Shown here in pieces: positions 27,466-35,975 of a stretch of 64,000 bases of DNA (positions within the stretch are counted from its first letter, which is position 1; the number at the start of each line of letters is the position of its first letter). Below the pieces are notes generated by a model. The model was not told the origin of the DNA and did no database searches. It saw only the letters and a list, made by a program, of their open reading frames with translations. Source of the stretch: Albitalea sp966211955 (GTDB taxonomy: Bacteria; Pseudomonadota; Gammaproteobacteria; Burkholderiales; Burkholderiaceae_C); contig CBIHOF010000002.1 of the NCBI GenBank assembly GCA_966211955.1, positions 310,001 through 374,000 on the forward strand. Reading direction: 5' to 3'. The translations under genes and the position numbers were made by a program.

Positions 27466-28575
27466 TCAGAGGCGCGGCTCGCCGTTGTCGTTCACCAGCA
27501 CCGTCGGGCCGGGCTGGGTGCTCATCTGCATGTGGTGCTCGACGCCACGGAAGTTGTAGGTCACGTCCCAATAGTCCGGGTGGCCGGAGGCGGGCACGGC
27601 GGCGCAGCGCTGCACGTTCTGCGTCGACGTGACGGGCTGGCCGTCGCGACCCACGTTGGCGCCGATCGCGGCACCTGCGACGACGCCGCCGGCGGTTGCG
27701 ATGTCGCGGCCGGTGCCGCCGCCGATCTGGTGACCGAGGATGCCGCCGACGATGCCGCCGACCACGGCGCCTGCGACGTTGGCATCGCCGCGCTGCTCGC
27801 GCACCACCTGCTCACGCTCGACCCAGCAGCGCTGCTGCGGCGCGGCATACACCGCACGCACCGAGCTCACGTTGACCTGGTAGACGCGTTCCTCGGGGCG
27901 GCGGCGCCAGTCGTAGGCCGGCACCGGATGCGGCGCATAGCGGCCGTCGTCGAAGCGTGCGGTCGGGTGGATGGCGCGCACCGACGACACCTGGTCGTTC
28001 AGGCCCATGGCGGCGAGGCTCGGGTAACGGCCCGGGCGCAGGATGACGCAGCGGCCGCCGAAGTTGATGTGCTCGCAGGCTTCCCAGCGCTCGCCCAGCA
28101 CCACGACGGAAGAGGCTCGGTCGTTGAAGCCGAATTCGCGGAAGTTGGGCACGTCACCCTCGCTCGCGAAGGCGCGGCCGCGGAAGTCGTCGTGTTCGTA
28201 GAAGGTGATCTGGCCGGGCATCGGCCGCGGTGCGTAACGGCTCTCGTCGTCGTGGCGGTCACGGTGCACTTCACGCGCGGACGAGAGGCGATCGTTCATG
28301 TTCATCGAACCGAGCGACGGGTAGCTGCCGGGGCGCAGGATCAGGCAACGCCCTTCGAAGTTGGCGTGCTCGCACACCTCCCATGTGCGCCCGGTCACCA
28401 CCACGGACGATGCGCGGTCGTTGAAGCCGAACTGCTTGAAGTTGTTGATGGGATCGTTGGTCGTGTAGGCACGGCCTTGAAAATTGTCGTGCTCGTAAAA
28501 CGTGACGTCCGCGGCGGCGTGCAGCGAGACCACCGCTGCGCAGGCGGCCAGTGCCGACTTCCAGATTGCATTCAT
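27466..28575 (-). CDS. Exported beta/gamma-crystallin and glycine-zipper protein
   Basis: The product has 369 residues. A signal peptide (MNAIWKSALAACAAVVSLHA, about 22 residues) leads into two beta/gamma-crystallin repeats, seen as four Greek-key signatures: FYEHDNFQGRAY, WEVCEHANFEGRC, FYEHDDFRGRAF and WEACEHINFGGRC. From about residue 275 a glycine-zipper segment (VAGAVVGGIVGGILGHQIGG, then AGGVVAGAAIGANVG) like the 17-kDa surface antigens follows. The end is a short domain with Cys and Trp. ATG 28575 has GAGGAGA upstream. It is probably a calcium-binding or envelope-stress surface protein; both roles are inferred from domain type only. Confidence 0.86.
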   Translation of the reverse strand: MNAIWKSALAACAAVVSLHAAADVTFYEHDNFQGRAYTTNDPINNFKQFGFNDRASSVVVTGRTWEVCEHANFEGRCLILRPGSYPSLGSMNMNDRLSSAREVHRDRHDDESRYAPRPMPGQITFYEHDDFRGRAFASEGDVPNFREFGFNDRASSVVVLGERWEACEHINFGGRCVILRPGRYPSLAAMGLNDQVSSVRAIHPTARFDDGRYAPHPVPAYDWRRRPEERVYQVNVSSVRAVYAAPQQRCWVEREQVVREQRGDANVAGAVVGGIVGGILGHQIGGGTGRDIATAGGVVAGAAIGANVGRDGQPVTSTQNVQRCAAVPASGHPDYWDVTYNFRGVEHHMQMSTQPGPTVLVNDNGEPRL

Positions 28576-28630
28576 TGCTTTTCTCCTCGTTGGCAGGTGG
28601 CGGGCCAGGCGGCCCGCACTGCCTTCAAAC

Positions 28631-28659
28631 GCGGTGTCGCCGAGGACCGACGACACCGC
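28631..28659 (-). terminator. Stem-loop ending the hmgA-fahA transcript
   Basis: GCGGTGTCG (28631-28639) and CGACACCGC (28651-28659) pair perfectly over 9 bp with an 11-base loop. Read on the minus strand it is followed by GTTTG, only a short T run. It lies 53 bp after fahA and before the crystallin-like gene, so it may end the hmgA-fahA message. Factor-independent efficiency is uncertain. Confidence 0.5.
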
Positions 28660-28711
28660 GCCTGAGGACGCAAGGTAAATATCTGTGTAGTACCGTCGGA
28701 TGGCCGTGCGG

Positions 28712-30022
28712 TCAGCGGCTGCTCAGCAGTGTCCCTGCGCACTCGCCGAAGCCGATGCGCCGCGCGCCCGGACGCTCGCAGAAGCCGCGCAGGATGATGG
28801 TGTCGCCATCTTCCAGGAACGTCCGCGTCTGGCCGTTGGGCAGGCCGAGGGCCTGCTTGCCGCCCTGCGTGAGTTCGAGCAACGATGCCGCGCCCGCGGC
28901 CGTCGGACCCGACAGCGTGCCGGTGCCGAGCAGGTCGCCGCTTTGCAGGTTGCAGCCATTTACCGTGTGATGCGCGACAAGCTGCGCAATCGTCCAGTAG
29001 GCATCGAGGAAGTTCGACCGGCTCAGGCGGTGCGGCGGGAGGTTCGCGTCGCGCATGGCCTGCGTTTGCAGCCATACCTCGAGCTGGATGTCGATGGCAC
29101 CCGAGGCACGGTTGCCCGGCGAATCGAGGTAAGGCAGGGGCTGCGGATCGCCTTCGGGACGCTCGAACGGCCGCCGGAACGGCGCGAGCGCTTCCATCGT
29201 GACGATCCACGGCGACACCGTGCTTGCGAAGTTCTTCGCAAGGAAAGGCCCGAGCGGCTGGTACTCCCAGGCCTGGATGTCGCGTGCGCTCCAGTCGTTG
29301 AACAGCGCCACGCCGAAGACATGCGATTCGGCATCGGCCATCGACACCGGCGAACCGAGCTCGTTGGGCGCACCGATGAAGATGCCCAGCTCCAGCTCGT
29401 AGTCCATGCGGCGGGACGGGCCGAAGCTCGGCTGCGCGGCATCGGCAGCCTTGGTCTGCCCCTTCGGCCGATGGAAGCGTTGCCCGCTCACGCCGATGGA
29501 CGAGGCGCGGCCGTGGTAGCCGATGGGCACCCACTTGTAGTTGGGCATCAGCGGCGCATCGGGGCGGAAGAGCTTGCCGACGGTGGTCGCGTGATGGATG
29601 CCGGTGTAGAAGTCGGTGTAGTCGCCGACGCGGCAAGGCACGTCGAGCTCGATGTCGGCTTGCGCGACGATGCATGGCGCCAGCGCAGCCTGGTGGACGC
29701 TGCCCGTGCGCAGTCCTTCGGACAGCCGCTGCCGCACGGCACGCCGCTCGCTCACGGGGCGCGCCATGAAGGCATTGAGATCGCCGTCGGCCAGCTCGCG
29801 CAGCGGCGTGCGCAGGTCTTCGCTCCAGGCCAGTACGTCGAAGGCGAGCCGCAGGTCCAGCGCCTGGTCACCGATGGCCACGCCGATGCGCCAGGGCTCG
29901 TCGTGGCCTTTGCGCCGCATGCGGCCATAGGGCAGGTTCTGGATGGGAAAGTCCGTGGCGGATTCGTTCGCGGTGTCGACCCAGCTGGTGAGGCCCGGGT
30001 CCAGGGTGGTGTCGTGGCTCAT
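28712..30022 (-). CDS. fahA: Fumarylacetoacetase
   Basis: This 436-residue hydrolase splits fumarylacetoacetate into fumarate and acetoacetate, the last step of tyrosine/phenylalanine breakdown through homogentisate. Active-site features are present: VGDYTDFYTGIHHA (metal Asp and catalytic His), MDYELELGIFIG (metal Glu) and FNDWSARDIQAWEYQPLGPF. ATG 30022 overlaps the hmgA stop (ATGA), so the two are coupled. No maleylacetoacetate isomerase gene is adjacent, so that step must come from elsewhere or occur by other means. Confidence 0.97.
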   Translation of the reverse strand: MSHDTTLDPGLTSWVDTANESATDFPIQNLPYGRMRRKGHDEPWRIGVAIGDQALDLRLAFDVLAWSEDLRTPLRELADGDLNAFMARPVSERRAVRQRLSEGLRTGSVHQAALAPCIVAQADIELDVPCRVGDYTDFYTGIHHATTVGKLFRPDAPLMPNYKWVPIGYHGRASSIGVSGQRFHRPKGQTKAADAAQPSFGPSRRMDYELELGIFIGAPNELGSPVSMADAESHVFGVALFNDWSARDIQAWEYQPLGPFLAKNFASTVSPWIVTMEALAPFRRPFERPEGDPQPLPYLDSPGNRASGAIDIQLEVWLQTQAMRDANLPPHRLSRSNFLDAYWTIAQLVAHHTVNGCNLQSGDLLGTGTLSGPTAAGAASLLELTQGGKQALGLPNGQTRTFLEDGDTIILRGFCERPGARRIGFGECAGTLLSSR

Positions 30023-31314
30023 CGCGTGAACTTGTCCTTGAGTCCGGCCCAGCACGTGGCGTAGGCCGCATCGAGCGCGCCGCCTTCCATCGCGAAGCGG
30101 CTGGGCACGAAGCGCAGGCGGCTTTCGAACATGAAGGCGAGGGTGTTGTCGAGCTTGTGGGGGGCGAGTGATGTGCTGCTTGCCTTCTCGAAGGCTTCCT
30201 CATCGGGGCCGTGCGGGACCATGCAGTTGTGCAGCGATGCACCACCGGGGCGGAAGCCCTGCGGCTTCGCGTCATATTCGCCGTAGACCAGCCCCATGAA
30301 CTCGCTCATCAGGTTGCGGTGGTACCAAGGCGGTCGGAAGGTGTTCTCGGCCACCATCCAGCGCGGCGGGAAGATCACGAAGTCGCAGTTGGCCGTGCCC
30401 GCCGTGTCCGATGGCGACGTGAGCACGGTGAAGATCGACGGGTCCGGATGGTCGAAGCTGATCGAGCCGATGGTCATGAAGCGGGCGGTGTCGTACTTGA
30501 CCGGCGCGAGGTTGCCGTGCCACGCCACGACGTTGAACGGCGTGTGGTTCATGGTCGTGCGCCAGAAGCGGCCGCCGAACTTCTTGATGACTTCATACTC
30601 GTGCGAGCCGTCTTCGAAGGCTGCCACCGGCGCGAGGAAATCACGCGCATTGGCCAGGCCGTTGGAGCCGATCGGGCCGAGTTCAGGCAGCCTGAACTGC
30701 GCGCCGTAGTTCTCGCAGACGTAGCCGCGCGATGGCCCGTCGAGCAGAGCGACCTTGAACATCACGCCGCGCGGCACCAGCGCAATTTCACCGGGCTTGA
30801 GCTGCAGGACACCCATCTCGGTGGTGAGCTGCAGGCGGCCTTGCTGCGGCACGATGAGCAGCTCGCCATCGGCGTTCACGACGGCGCGCCGTTCCATCGA
30901 ACGGGTGCACACGTAGACGTGCGCTGCAATGCCGCTTTGCGCTTCGGCGTCGCCGTTTGACGCAACGGTGCGCATGCCATCGACGAAGTCCAGCGGCTCG
31001 GCCGGGATATCGAAAGGGTTCCAGCGCAAGGGCTCCGGGGGCAACACCGCACCGCGCTCGGCGCCGGTGAGCCATGCGTCCTGGCGGTAGGGCTGGTAGG
31101 CGCCCGACACCACCGAGGGCTGGCGCCGGTACAGCCACGTGCGGCGGTTCTCGGCGCGCGGCGCAGTGAAGGCGGTGCCCGAGATGAGCTCGGTGTACAG
31201 CTCGAAGGGCGCGCGCTGCGGGCTGTTGCGCCCCTGTGGCAGCGCGCCGGGAAGGGCCTCGGTCGCGTATTCGTTGCCGAAGCCGCTTTGATGGCGCAGC
31301 GTCGTGTCGGTCAT
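30019..31314 (-). CDS. hmgA: Homogentisate 1,2-dioxygenase
   Basis: This non-heme iron dioxygenase of 431 residues opens the homogentisate ring to maleylacetoacetate. The N terminus SGFGNEYATEALPGALPQGR is strongly conserved. The iron ligands are visible as His and Glu in WYHRNLMSEFMG and His in SLHNCMVPHGPD. It is the first gene of hmgA-fahA. An IclR regulator is divergent 166 bp upstream, with a short palindrome between them, so homogentisate or a precursor probably induces the operon. Confidence 0.98.
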   Translation of the reverse strand: MTDTTLRHQSGFGNEYATEALPGALPQGRNSPQRAPFELYTELISGTAFTAPRAENRRTWLYRRQPSVVSGAYQPYRQDAWLTGAERGAVLPPEPLRWNPFDIPAEPLDFVDGMRTVASNGDAEAQSGIAAHVYVCTRSMERRAVVNADGELLIVPQQGRLQLTTEMGVLQLKPGEIALVPRGVMFKVALLDGPSRGYVCENYGAQFRLPELGPIGSNGLANARDFLAPVAAFEDGSHEYEVIKKFGGRFWRTTMNHTPFNVVAWHGNLAPVKYDTARFMTIGSISFDHPDPSIFTVLTSPSDTAGTANCDFVIFPPRWMVAENTFRPPWYHRNLMSEFMGLVYGEYDAKPQGFRPGGASLHNCMVPHGPDEEAFEKASSTSLAPHKLDNTLAFMFESRLRFVPSRFAMEGGALDAAYATCWAGLKDKFTR

Positions 31315-31404
31315 GGGAATTCCTTCGGGTCTGTGCGAGTGGCGTCTTCGTTGATGACGAATGGATTCGCCAATGTGAAAGTTTGTTGATCTTAAGCCAA
31401 GAGG

Positions 31405-31419
31405 TTCGATAATGTCGAA
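31405..31419. promoter_or_regulatory. Palindrome, candidate operator of the hmg regulator
   Basis: TTCGA-TAATG-TCGAA is a perfect 5-bp dyad with a 5-base spacer in the AT-rich hmgA/IclR intergenic region. IclR proteins bind short dyads of this size, so this is the best candidate site. The assignment is inference. Confidence 0.5.
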
Positions 31420-31480
31420 TTCATTTTGTTAAGTACAACTTGCGGCATGCGCCGGATGGCGCGCCGAATGAGGTCCAGGC

Positions 31481-32242
31481 ATGGAAGAAAAGGAATCGCG
31501 GGGCATCCAGAGCATCGAGGTGGGCGGGCGGCTGCTGCGCGCGCTGGTACACCTCGGGCGGCCCGCGCCGCTGAAGGACCTGGCGCGCGAAGCCGACATG
31601 ACGGCGGCCAAGGCGCACCCCTACCTCGTCAGCTTCGGCAAGCTCGGCTTGATCGAGCAGGATGCGTCAACAGGGCATTACGGGCTCGGCTCGCTCGCGC
31701 TTCAGCTGGGGCTCATCAGCCTGCAGCAGGTGGACCCCATCCGGCTTGCCTCGGCCGAGCTGCCCGGGCTCGCGCGTGCTGTCGGACAGACGGTGGGCAT
31801 CGCGATTTGGGGCAACCGCGGGCCGACTTTCGTGCGACTGGAAGAAGGCCCGACGGCCGTCCACGTCAACATGCGGCACGGCACGGTCGTGTCAGTGCAT
31901 GGGACGGCTTCGGGTCGGCTGTTTGCTGCCTTTGCGCCGAGGGAGCAGGTGCTGGAGGCCTTGCGGCTGGAAGCAGGCCGCAAGACGGCGAAGCTGGACG
32001 CCGCGCTGGAGTCGCAACTCGGGCAGATTCGTGAACAACGGTTTGCAAGCATCACCAACGGAACGGTGGCGGGCGTGACGGCCATCGCGGCACCAGTCTT
32101 CGACGGCTTCGGCCAGATGGTGCTGGCACTCACCGCGATCGGTCCGAGCGCGATGCTCGATGAATCGCCAAGCGCCAAGGCCAGCAAGCTGCTGATCGGC
32201 TGCGCGCAGTCGCTGTCGCGCCGGCTCGGTGCACGCGCCTGA
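31481..32242 (+). CDS. IclR-family regulator of homogentisate degradation
   Basis: The product has 253 residues. The N-terminal winged helix (about 8-70) includes GGRLLRALVHLGRPAPLKDL and MTAAKAHPYLVSFGKLGLI. The IclR effector domain follows, with GTASGRLFAAFAPRE and VAGVTAIAAPVFDGFGQMV. ATG 31481 gives the standard IclR start. It is divergent from hmgA-fahA, like other IclR-type hmg regulators (for example HmgR), so it most likely represses the operon until homogentisate accumulates. The effector itself is not deducible. Confidence 0.9.
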   Translation: MEEKESRGIQSIEVGGRLLRALVHLGRPAPLKDLAREADMTAAKAHPYLVSFGKLGLIEQDASTGHYGLGSLALQLGLISLQQVDPIRLASAELPGLARAVGQTVGIAIWGNRGPTFVRLEEGPTAVHVNMRHGTVVSVHGTASGRLFAAFAPREQVLEALRLEAGRKTAKLDAALESQLGQIREQRFASITNGTVAGVTAIAAPVFDGFGQMVLALTAIGPSAMLDESPSAKASKLLIGCAQSLSRRLGARA

Positions 32243-32293
32243 CTGGCCACCTGCGGCCCGGGTACCGCGTTTGCTGATGGGCTGGATGCACCC

Positions 32294-32968
32294 ATGCAGC
32301 AGCCCCCTGCCTTCGATTTCTCTTCTCGCTGGATCGCGCGCGTCGTCCTGTCGGCTGTCGTGCTGGTCGGTGCCGTGTGGGCCCTGGCCGGGCCGATCAC
32401 CGCGGCGCTTGCATCGCCTGCCGTGTCATGGGCCGATGAGCACGCCGCCGCATGGATTCACGCCCACGCAGGGCCTGCTGCCATGAGCGCCTTCGCTGTC
32501 CTCACCGAGCTGCATGGAACGGCGGGCATCCTGTCGCTGGCCGCAGCGTGCGCGGCCTGCATGTGGCGCACGCGCTGGCGACCCTCGTGGCCGCTGCTCA
32601 TGGCGAGCGTCCCCGGCGGCTTGCTGCTCAACGCCGCCGTCAAGCAGGCGGTGCATCGTGCGCGGCCGCAATGGGGCTATGCCTACGAGACGATCGCGAG
32701 CTACAGCTTTCCGAGTGGGCACACGGCCGGTGCGGCAGTGTTCTACGGCTTCTTGGTGATGCTGGTGTGGCCATCCTTGCAATCGCGACTTGCGCGGGCG
32801 GCGCTGCTTGCGGGCAGCGTGGCGATGGTCATGCTCGTGGCGTCCAGCCGCATTGCCCTCGGCGTGCACTACCTGAGCGACTGCATCGCGGCCGCTTGCG
32901 AAGCCAGTGTCTGGCTGGCGGTCTGCTGGACGGGAGTACGCCTGTCCCCACGCAGGGCCTTGCCATGA
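32294..32968 (+). CDS. PAP2-family membrane phosphatase
   Basis: This integral membrane protein of 224 residues with about six helices has the full phosphatase triad: KQAVHRARP (C1), SYSFPSGHT (C2) and SSRIALGVHYLSD (C3). Such enzymes dephosphorylate lipid phosphates (phosphatidic acid or undecaprenyl pyrophosphate) on the periplasmic face. Its stop overlaps the ATG of the lipid kinase (ATGA), so the two are translationally coupled. This pairs opposing lipid kinase and phosphatase activities. Confidence 0.93.
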   Translation: MQQPPAFDFSSRWIARVVLSAVVLVGAVWALAGPITAALASPAVSWADEHAAAWIHAHAGPAAMSAFAVLTELHGTAGILSLAAACAACMWRTRWRPSWPLLMASVPGGLLLNAAVKQAVHRARPQWGYAYETIASYSFPSGHTAGAAVFYGFLVMLVWPSLQSRLARAALLAGSVAMVMLVASSRIALGVHYLSDCIAAACEASVWLAVCWTGVRLSPRRALP

Positions 32969-33885
32969 GACGTGCCGCTTTCATCATCAATGCGCAGGCC
33001 GGCCGCGGCGTCGACGAGGCGCTGATGCACGAGCACCGTCCCGCGGTGGATGCCGTGGCCAACGGCGGCCCGATCCGCTTCGTGTCCACGGGCGAGGAGA
33101 TCGTCGGCGCGGTGCGCGAGGCGCTCGATGCCGGCTGCAGCACCATCGTCGCGGGCGGCGGCGACGGCACCTTGAACGCGGTGGCGTCGCGGCTGGTCGG
33201 AAGCGACGTGCGCCTGGGGATCCTGCCGCTGGGCACGCTCAACCACTTTGCCAAGGACCTCGGCATCCCACTTGAACCCGCCCAGGCGCTGCAGACAGTC
33301 GCCGCGGGCGTCGAGCTCAAGGTCGATGTCGGCGAGGTCAACGGCCATCACTTTCTCAACAACTCGAGCATCGGCCTGTACCCCGACATCGTGCGAGACC
33401 GCGAGCGGCAGCAGAGCCGGCTGGGGCGGGGCAAGTGGCTGGCCTTCGCGTGGGCGATGTGGGGCGCCCTGCGGCGCTTTCCCTTCCTCGACGTGCGGCT
33501 CATGGTCGACGGCGGTGAACGAGCGCACCGCACGCCCTTCGTCTTCGTGGGCAACAACGCCTACCAGATGACGGGCTTGCAGATCGGCAGCCGCGAGTGC
33601 CTGACGGACGGCACGCTCAGCATCTACGTCACCGAGCGGCCGACCCGACTGCGCCTCTTCCGACTGGGCCTGCGCGCGCTCACCGGCCGGCTGCGGCAGA
33701 CGGACGATTTCTGCGTGATGTCGGCGCCTTCGGTGCGCATCGCCACGCGGCACAACAGCCTTCGCGTGGCGACCGACGGCGAGGTGCGCCGGCTCGACAC
33801 GCCGCTGAACTATCGGGTGCATGCGGGTGCCCTGAGGGTCATCGTTCCGCGCCGCACCGAACAGCCGGCACCATCGGGAGGCTGA
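32965..33885 (+). CDS. Diacylglycerol kinase family lipid kinase
   Basis: The product has 306 residues. The catalytic domain of the DAGK/YegS type begins AAFIINAQAGRG, with the nucleotide-binding GGGDGT at residues 64-69 and LPLGTLNHFAKDL after it. The C-terminal beta-rich half is also typical. ATG 32965 overlaps the PAP2 stop. It phosphorylates diacylglycerol or a related lipid at the inner-membrane surface. It sits between the PAP2 phosphatase and a metallophosphoesterase 3 bp downstream, forming a three-gene operon. Confidence 0.93.
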   Translation: MRRAAFIINAQAGRGVDEALMHEHRPAVDAVANGGPIRFVSTGEEIVGAVREALDAGCSTIVAGGGDGTLNAVASRLVGSDVRLGILPLGTLNHFAKDLGIPLEPAQALQTVAAGVELKVDVGEVNGHHFLNNSSIGLYPDIVRDRERQQSRLGRGKWLAFAWAMWGALRRFPFLDVRLMVDGGERAHRTPFVFVGNNAYQMTGLQIGSRECLTDGTLSIYVTERPTRLRLFRLGLRALTGRLRQTDDFCVMSAPSVRIATRHNSLRVATDGEVRRLDTPLNYRVHAGALRVIVPRRTEQPAPSGG

Positions 33886-33888
33886 GCA

Positions 33889-34722
33889 ATGCGCACCGTG
33901 GTTCATCTGTCGGACCTTCACTTCGGCCGCGTCGACGAAGTCCTGCTGGACCCGCTCGCGGCCTGCGTGGACTCGCTCGCGCCGGACGTGGTGGTGGTGT
34001 CGGGCGATCTCACGCAGCGGGCGAGGAATGCGCAGTTCGAGGAGGCGAGCCGCTTCCTCGCGCGGCTGCCGCGGCCGCAGATCGTCGTGCCCGGCAACCA
34101 CGACGTGCCGCTGTACAACGTCTTCGACCGCTTGGTGCGGCCGCTGGCGAAGTACAAGCACCACATCGGGCCGGAGCTCGCGCCCAGCCATGTGGACGGC
34201 GAGCTGGCTGTCTTCGGCCTGAACACCGCGCGCTCGCTGGTGGTGAAGAACGGCCGCGTGAACCCTGAGCAGCTGCAGGCCTTGCGCGACGCGATGAGCG
34301 GGCTGCCGCCTGAGGTGGTGAAGGTGGTCGTGACGCACCACCCCTTCGACGTCGCGCCGAACGTGGACGAGGACGAGCTGGTCGGCCGCGCATCACTTGC
34401 GATGCGGGTCTTCGCCGAATGCGGCGTGGACGTGCTGCTGGCCGGCCACCTGCACGTGAGCCACAGCGCCGACACCGGCGATCGCTATGCGCTGGCGGGC
34501 TACGAGGCACTGGTGGTCTCCGCCGGCACGGCCACGTCGACCCGCGGACGCGGCGAGGTCAACTCCTTCAACGTGATGAGACTGGAAAAGCCGCGCATCG
34601 AGGTCGAGCGCTGGCAGTGGCAGGCGCGCGTGGGCCGTTTCGAGAGGGCGAGCGTGGAGGTGTTCAACCGACAGAACCGCGGCTGGATCGCGTCGCAGGC
34701 TCAGGCGCATCCCACACCTTAG
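33889..34722 (+). CDS. Calcineurin-like metallophosphoesterase
   Basis: The product has 277 residues. The dinuclear metal site is complete: HLSDLHFG (Asp9, His11), VSGDLTQRA, VPGNHDVP, VTHHPF and LAGHLHVS. Close relatives include cyclic-nucleotide or phospholipid-type phosphodiesterases, so exact substrate is uncertain. It begins 3 bp after the lipid kinase gene and probably belongs to the same lipid-remodelling operon. The following 74 bp separate it from the caspase gene. Confidence 0.92.
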   Translation: MRTVVHLSDLHFGRVDEVLLDPLAACVDSLAPDVVVVSGDLTQRARNAQFEEASRFLARLPRPQIVVPGNHDVPLYNVFDRLVRPLAKYKHHIGPELAPSHVDGELAVFGLNTARSLVVKNGRVNPEQLQALRDAMSGLPPEVVKVVVTHHPFDVAPNVDEDELVGRASLAMRVFAECGVDVLLAGHLHVSHSADTGDRYALAGYEALVVSAGTATSTRGRGEVNSFNVMRLEKPRIEVERWQWQARVGRFERASVEVFNRQNRGWIASQAQAHPTP

Positions 34723-34796
34723 GCATATCGCGGCCGGTATCGAGTCCTTAGCATCGGGCGGTTCAATTCGAACGCACACGACTTCGGGGGACGACC

Positions 34797-35702
34797 ATGG
34801 CGACGAAGAAACCGGCGAGTGCAGGCAAGGGCATCTCGGTCCACATCGGCTTGAATGCAGTCAGCGCGGCCCACTACGGCGGGTGGTCCGGCGATCTTGC
34901 GGCCTGCGAGTTCGATGCGAACGACATGGCGGCCATCGCCAAGTCCAAGGCAATGAAGTCCACCGTGCTGCTGACCAAGAAGGCCACTCGGGCCGCGGCG
35001 CTCGCGGCCATTCGCGCCGCGGCCAAGGCCTGCAAGAGCGGGGACCTGTTCTTCCTCACCTACTCCGGCCACGGCGGCCAGGTGCCCGACACCAACGGCG
35101 ACGAGCCCGACGGCCAGGACGAGACCTGGTGCCTGTACGACGGCCAGCTGATCGACGACGAGCTCTACCTCGAGCTCAGCCGCTTCGGTGCCGGTGTGCG
35201 CATCCTCGTGCTCTCCGACAGCTGCCACAGCGGCTCGGTCATCCGCGATGTGCCGCCGACCATGGCCATCCTGCCGACCGCGCCGCAACGGCCCAAGAAC
35301 ATGCCGCGCAGCGTGGGCTTGCGCACCTACCGCGACAACCAGGCCTTCTACGACAAGCTGCAGGCGGACGTGGCCAAGGCGGCGGGCTCGAAGGTCATCG
35401 ACCCCGATGCTGCGTTGGCGCAGGTGGCCGCGAGTGGGCGGCTGACGGCCATCGTCAAGGGCTTTCCGGCGTCCGCCATCCTCGTCTCGGGTTGCCAGGA
35501 CAACCAGACCTCGATGGATGGCCAGCACAACGGCGCCTTCACCGAGCAGGTGCTCAACGTCTGGAACAACGGCGGCTACAAGGGCAGCTACGCCACCTTC
35601 CATGCGGCGGTGCGCTCGCGCATGCCGCCGACGCAGTCGCCGAATCTCTTCACGCTCGGCAAGGCCGGCACCTTCCTGACCCAGACGCCTTTCGGCATCT
35701 GA
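34797..35702 (+). CDS. Caspase-family (metacaspase-like) protease
   Basis: This 301-residue clan CD cysteine protease has a single peptidase C14 domain. The catalytic pair is YSGHGGQ (His92) and SDSCHSGS (Cys143), the standard prokaryotic metacaspase motifs. There is no signal peptide, membrane segment or additional domain, so it is probably a soluble cytoplasmic enzyme. Acid loop DTNGDEPDGQDETW lies next to the catalytic His. No obvious partner domain protein is adjacent; the lipid operon lies upstream and yacG is convergent downstream. The cellular role of such proteins is not established. Confidence 0.9.
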   Translation: MATKKPASAGKGISVHIGLNAVSAAHYGGWSGDLAACEFDANDMAAIAKSKAMKSTVLLTKKATRAAALAAIRAAAKACKSGDLFFLTYSGHGGQVPDTNGDEPDGQDETWCLYDGQLIDDELYLELSRFGAGVRILVLSDSCHSGSVIRDVPPTMAILPTAPQRPKNMPRSVGLRTYRDNQAFYDKLQADVAKAAGSKVIDPDAALAQVAASGRLTAIVKGFPASAILVSGCQDNQTSMDGQHNGAFTEQVLNVWNNGGYKGSYATFHAAVRSRMPPTQSPNLFTLGKAGTFLTQTPFGI

Positions 35703-35730
35703 AGCACCCGCCCGACGCGTTCAGTGCGGG

Positions 35731-35949
35731 TCAGTGCGCCGGGGACTGGGACGCCGCCGGATCGTCGGCGTCCAGGTCTTCGGTAGTCGGCTTGGCTTCG
35801 ACGCGGTAGCTCTCGCTGGCCCACGCGCCGAAGTCGACGTTCTTGCAGCGTTCGCTGCAGAAAGGGCGGAAGGGGTTCTCGGGGGAGTAGACGCTCTCGC
35901 CGCTGCAGGTGGGGCAGGTGACGATTCGCTTGGAGCTGGAGGCGGGCAT
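35731..35949 (-). CDS. yacG: DNA gyrase inhibitor YacG (zinc protein)
   Basis: This 72-residue zinc protein has the four ligands Cys12, Cys15, Cys31 and Cys35 in CPTC and FCSERCKNVDFG. YacG binds GyrB and inhibits gyrase in E. coli. It is the last gene of the conserved pilB-pilC-pilD-coaE-zapD-yacG block and starts 26 bp after the zapD stop. ATG 35949 gives the family start; longer upstream frames are not coding. The C-terminal tail is acidic. Confidence 0.93.
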   Translation of the reverse strand: MPASSSKRIVTCPTCSGESVYSPENPFRPFCSERCKNVDFGAWASESYRVEAKPTTEDLDADDPAASQSPAH

Positions 35950-35975
35950 GGCGGAACGAGGGCTTCGACGAGGGC

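Noticed and set aside
32452..32964. Upstream extension of the lipid-kinase frame
   Set aside because: It overlaps the PAP2 gene in another frame; ATG 32965 overlapping the PAP2 stop gives the canonical DAGK start.
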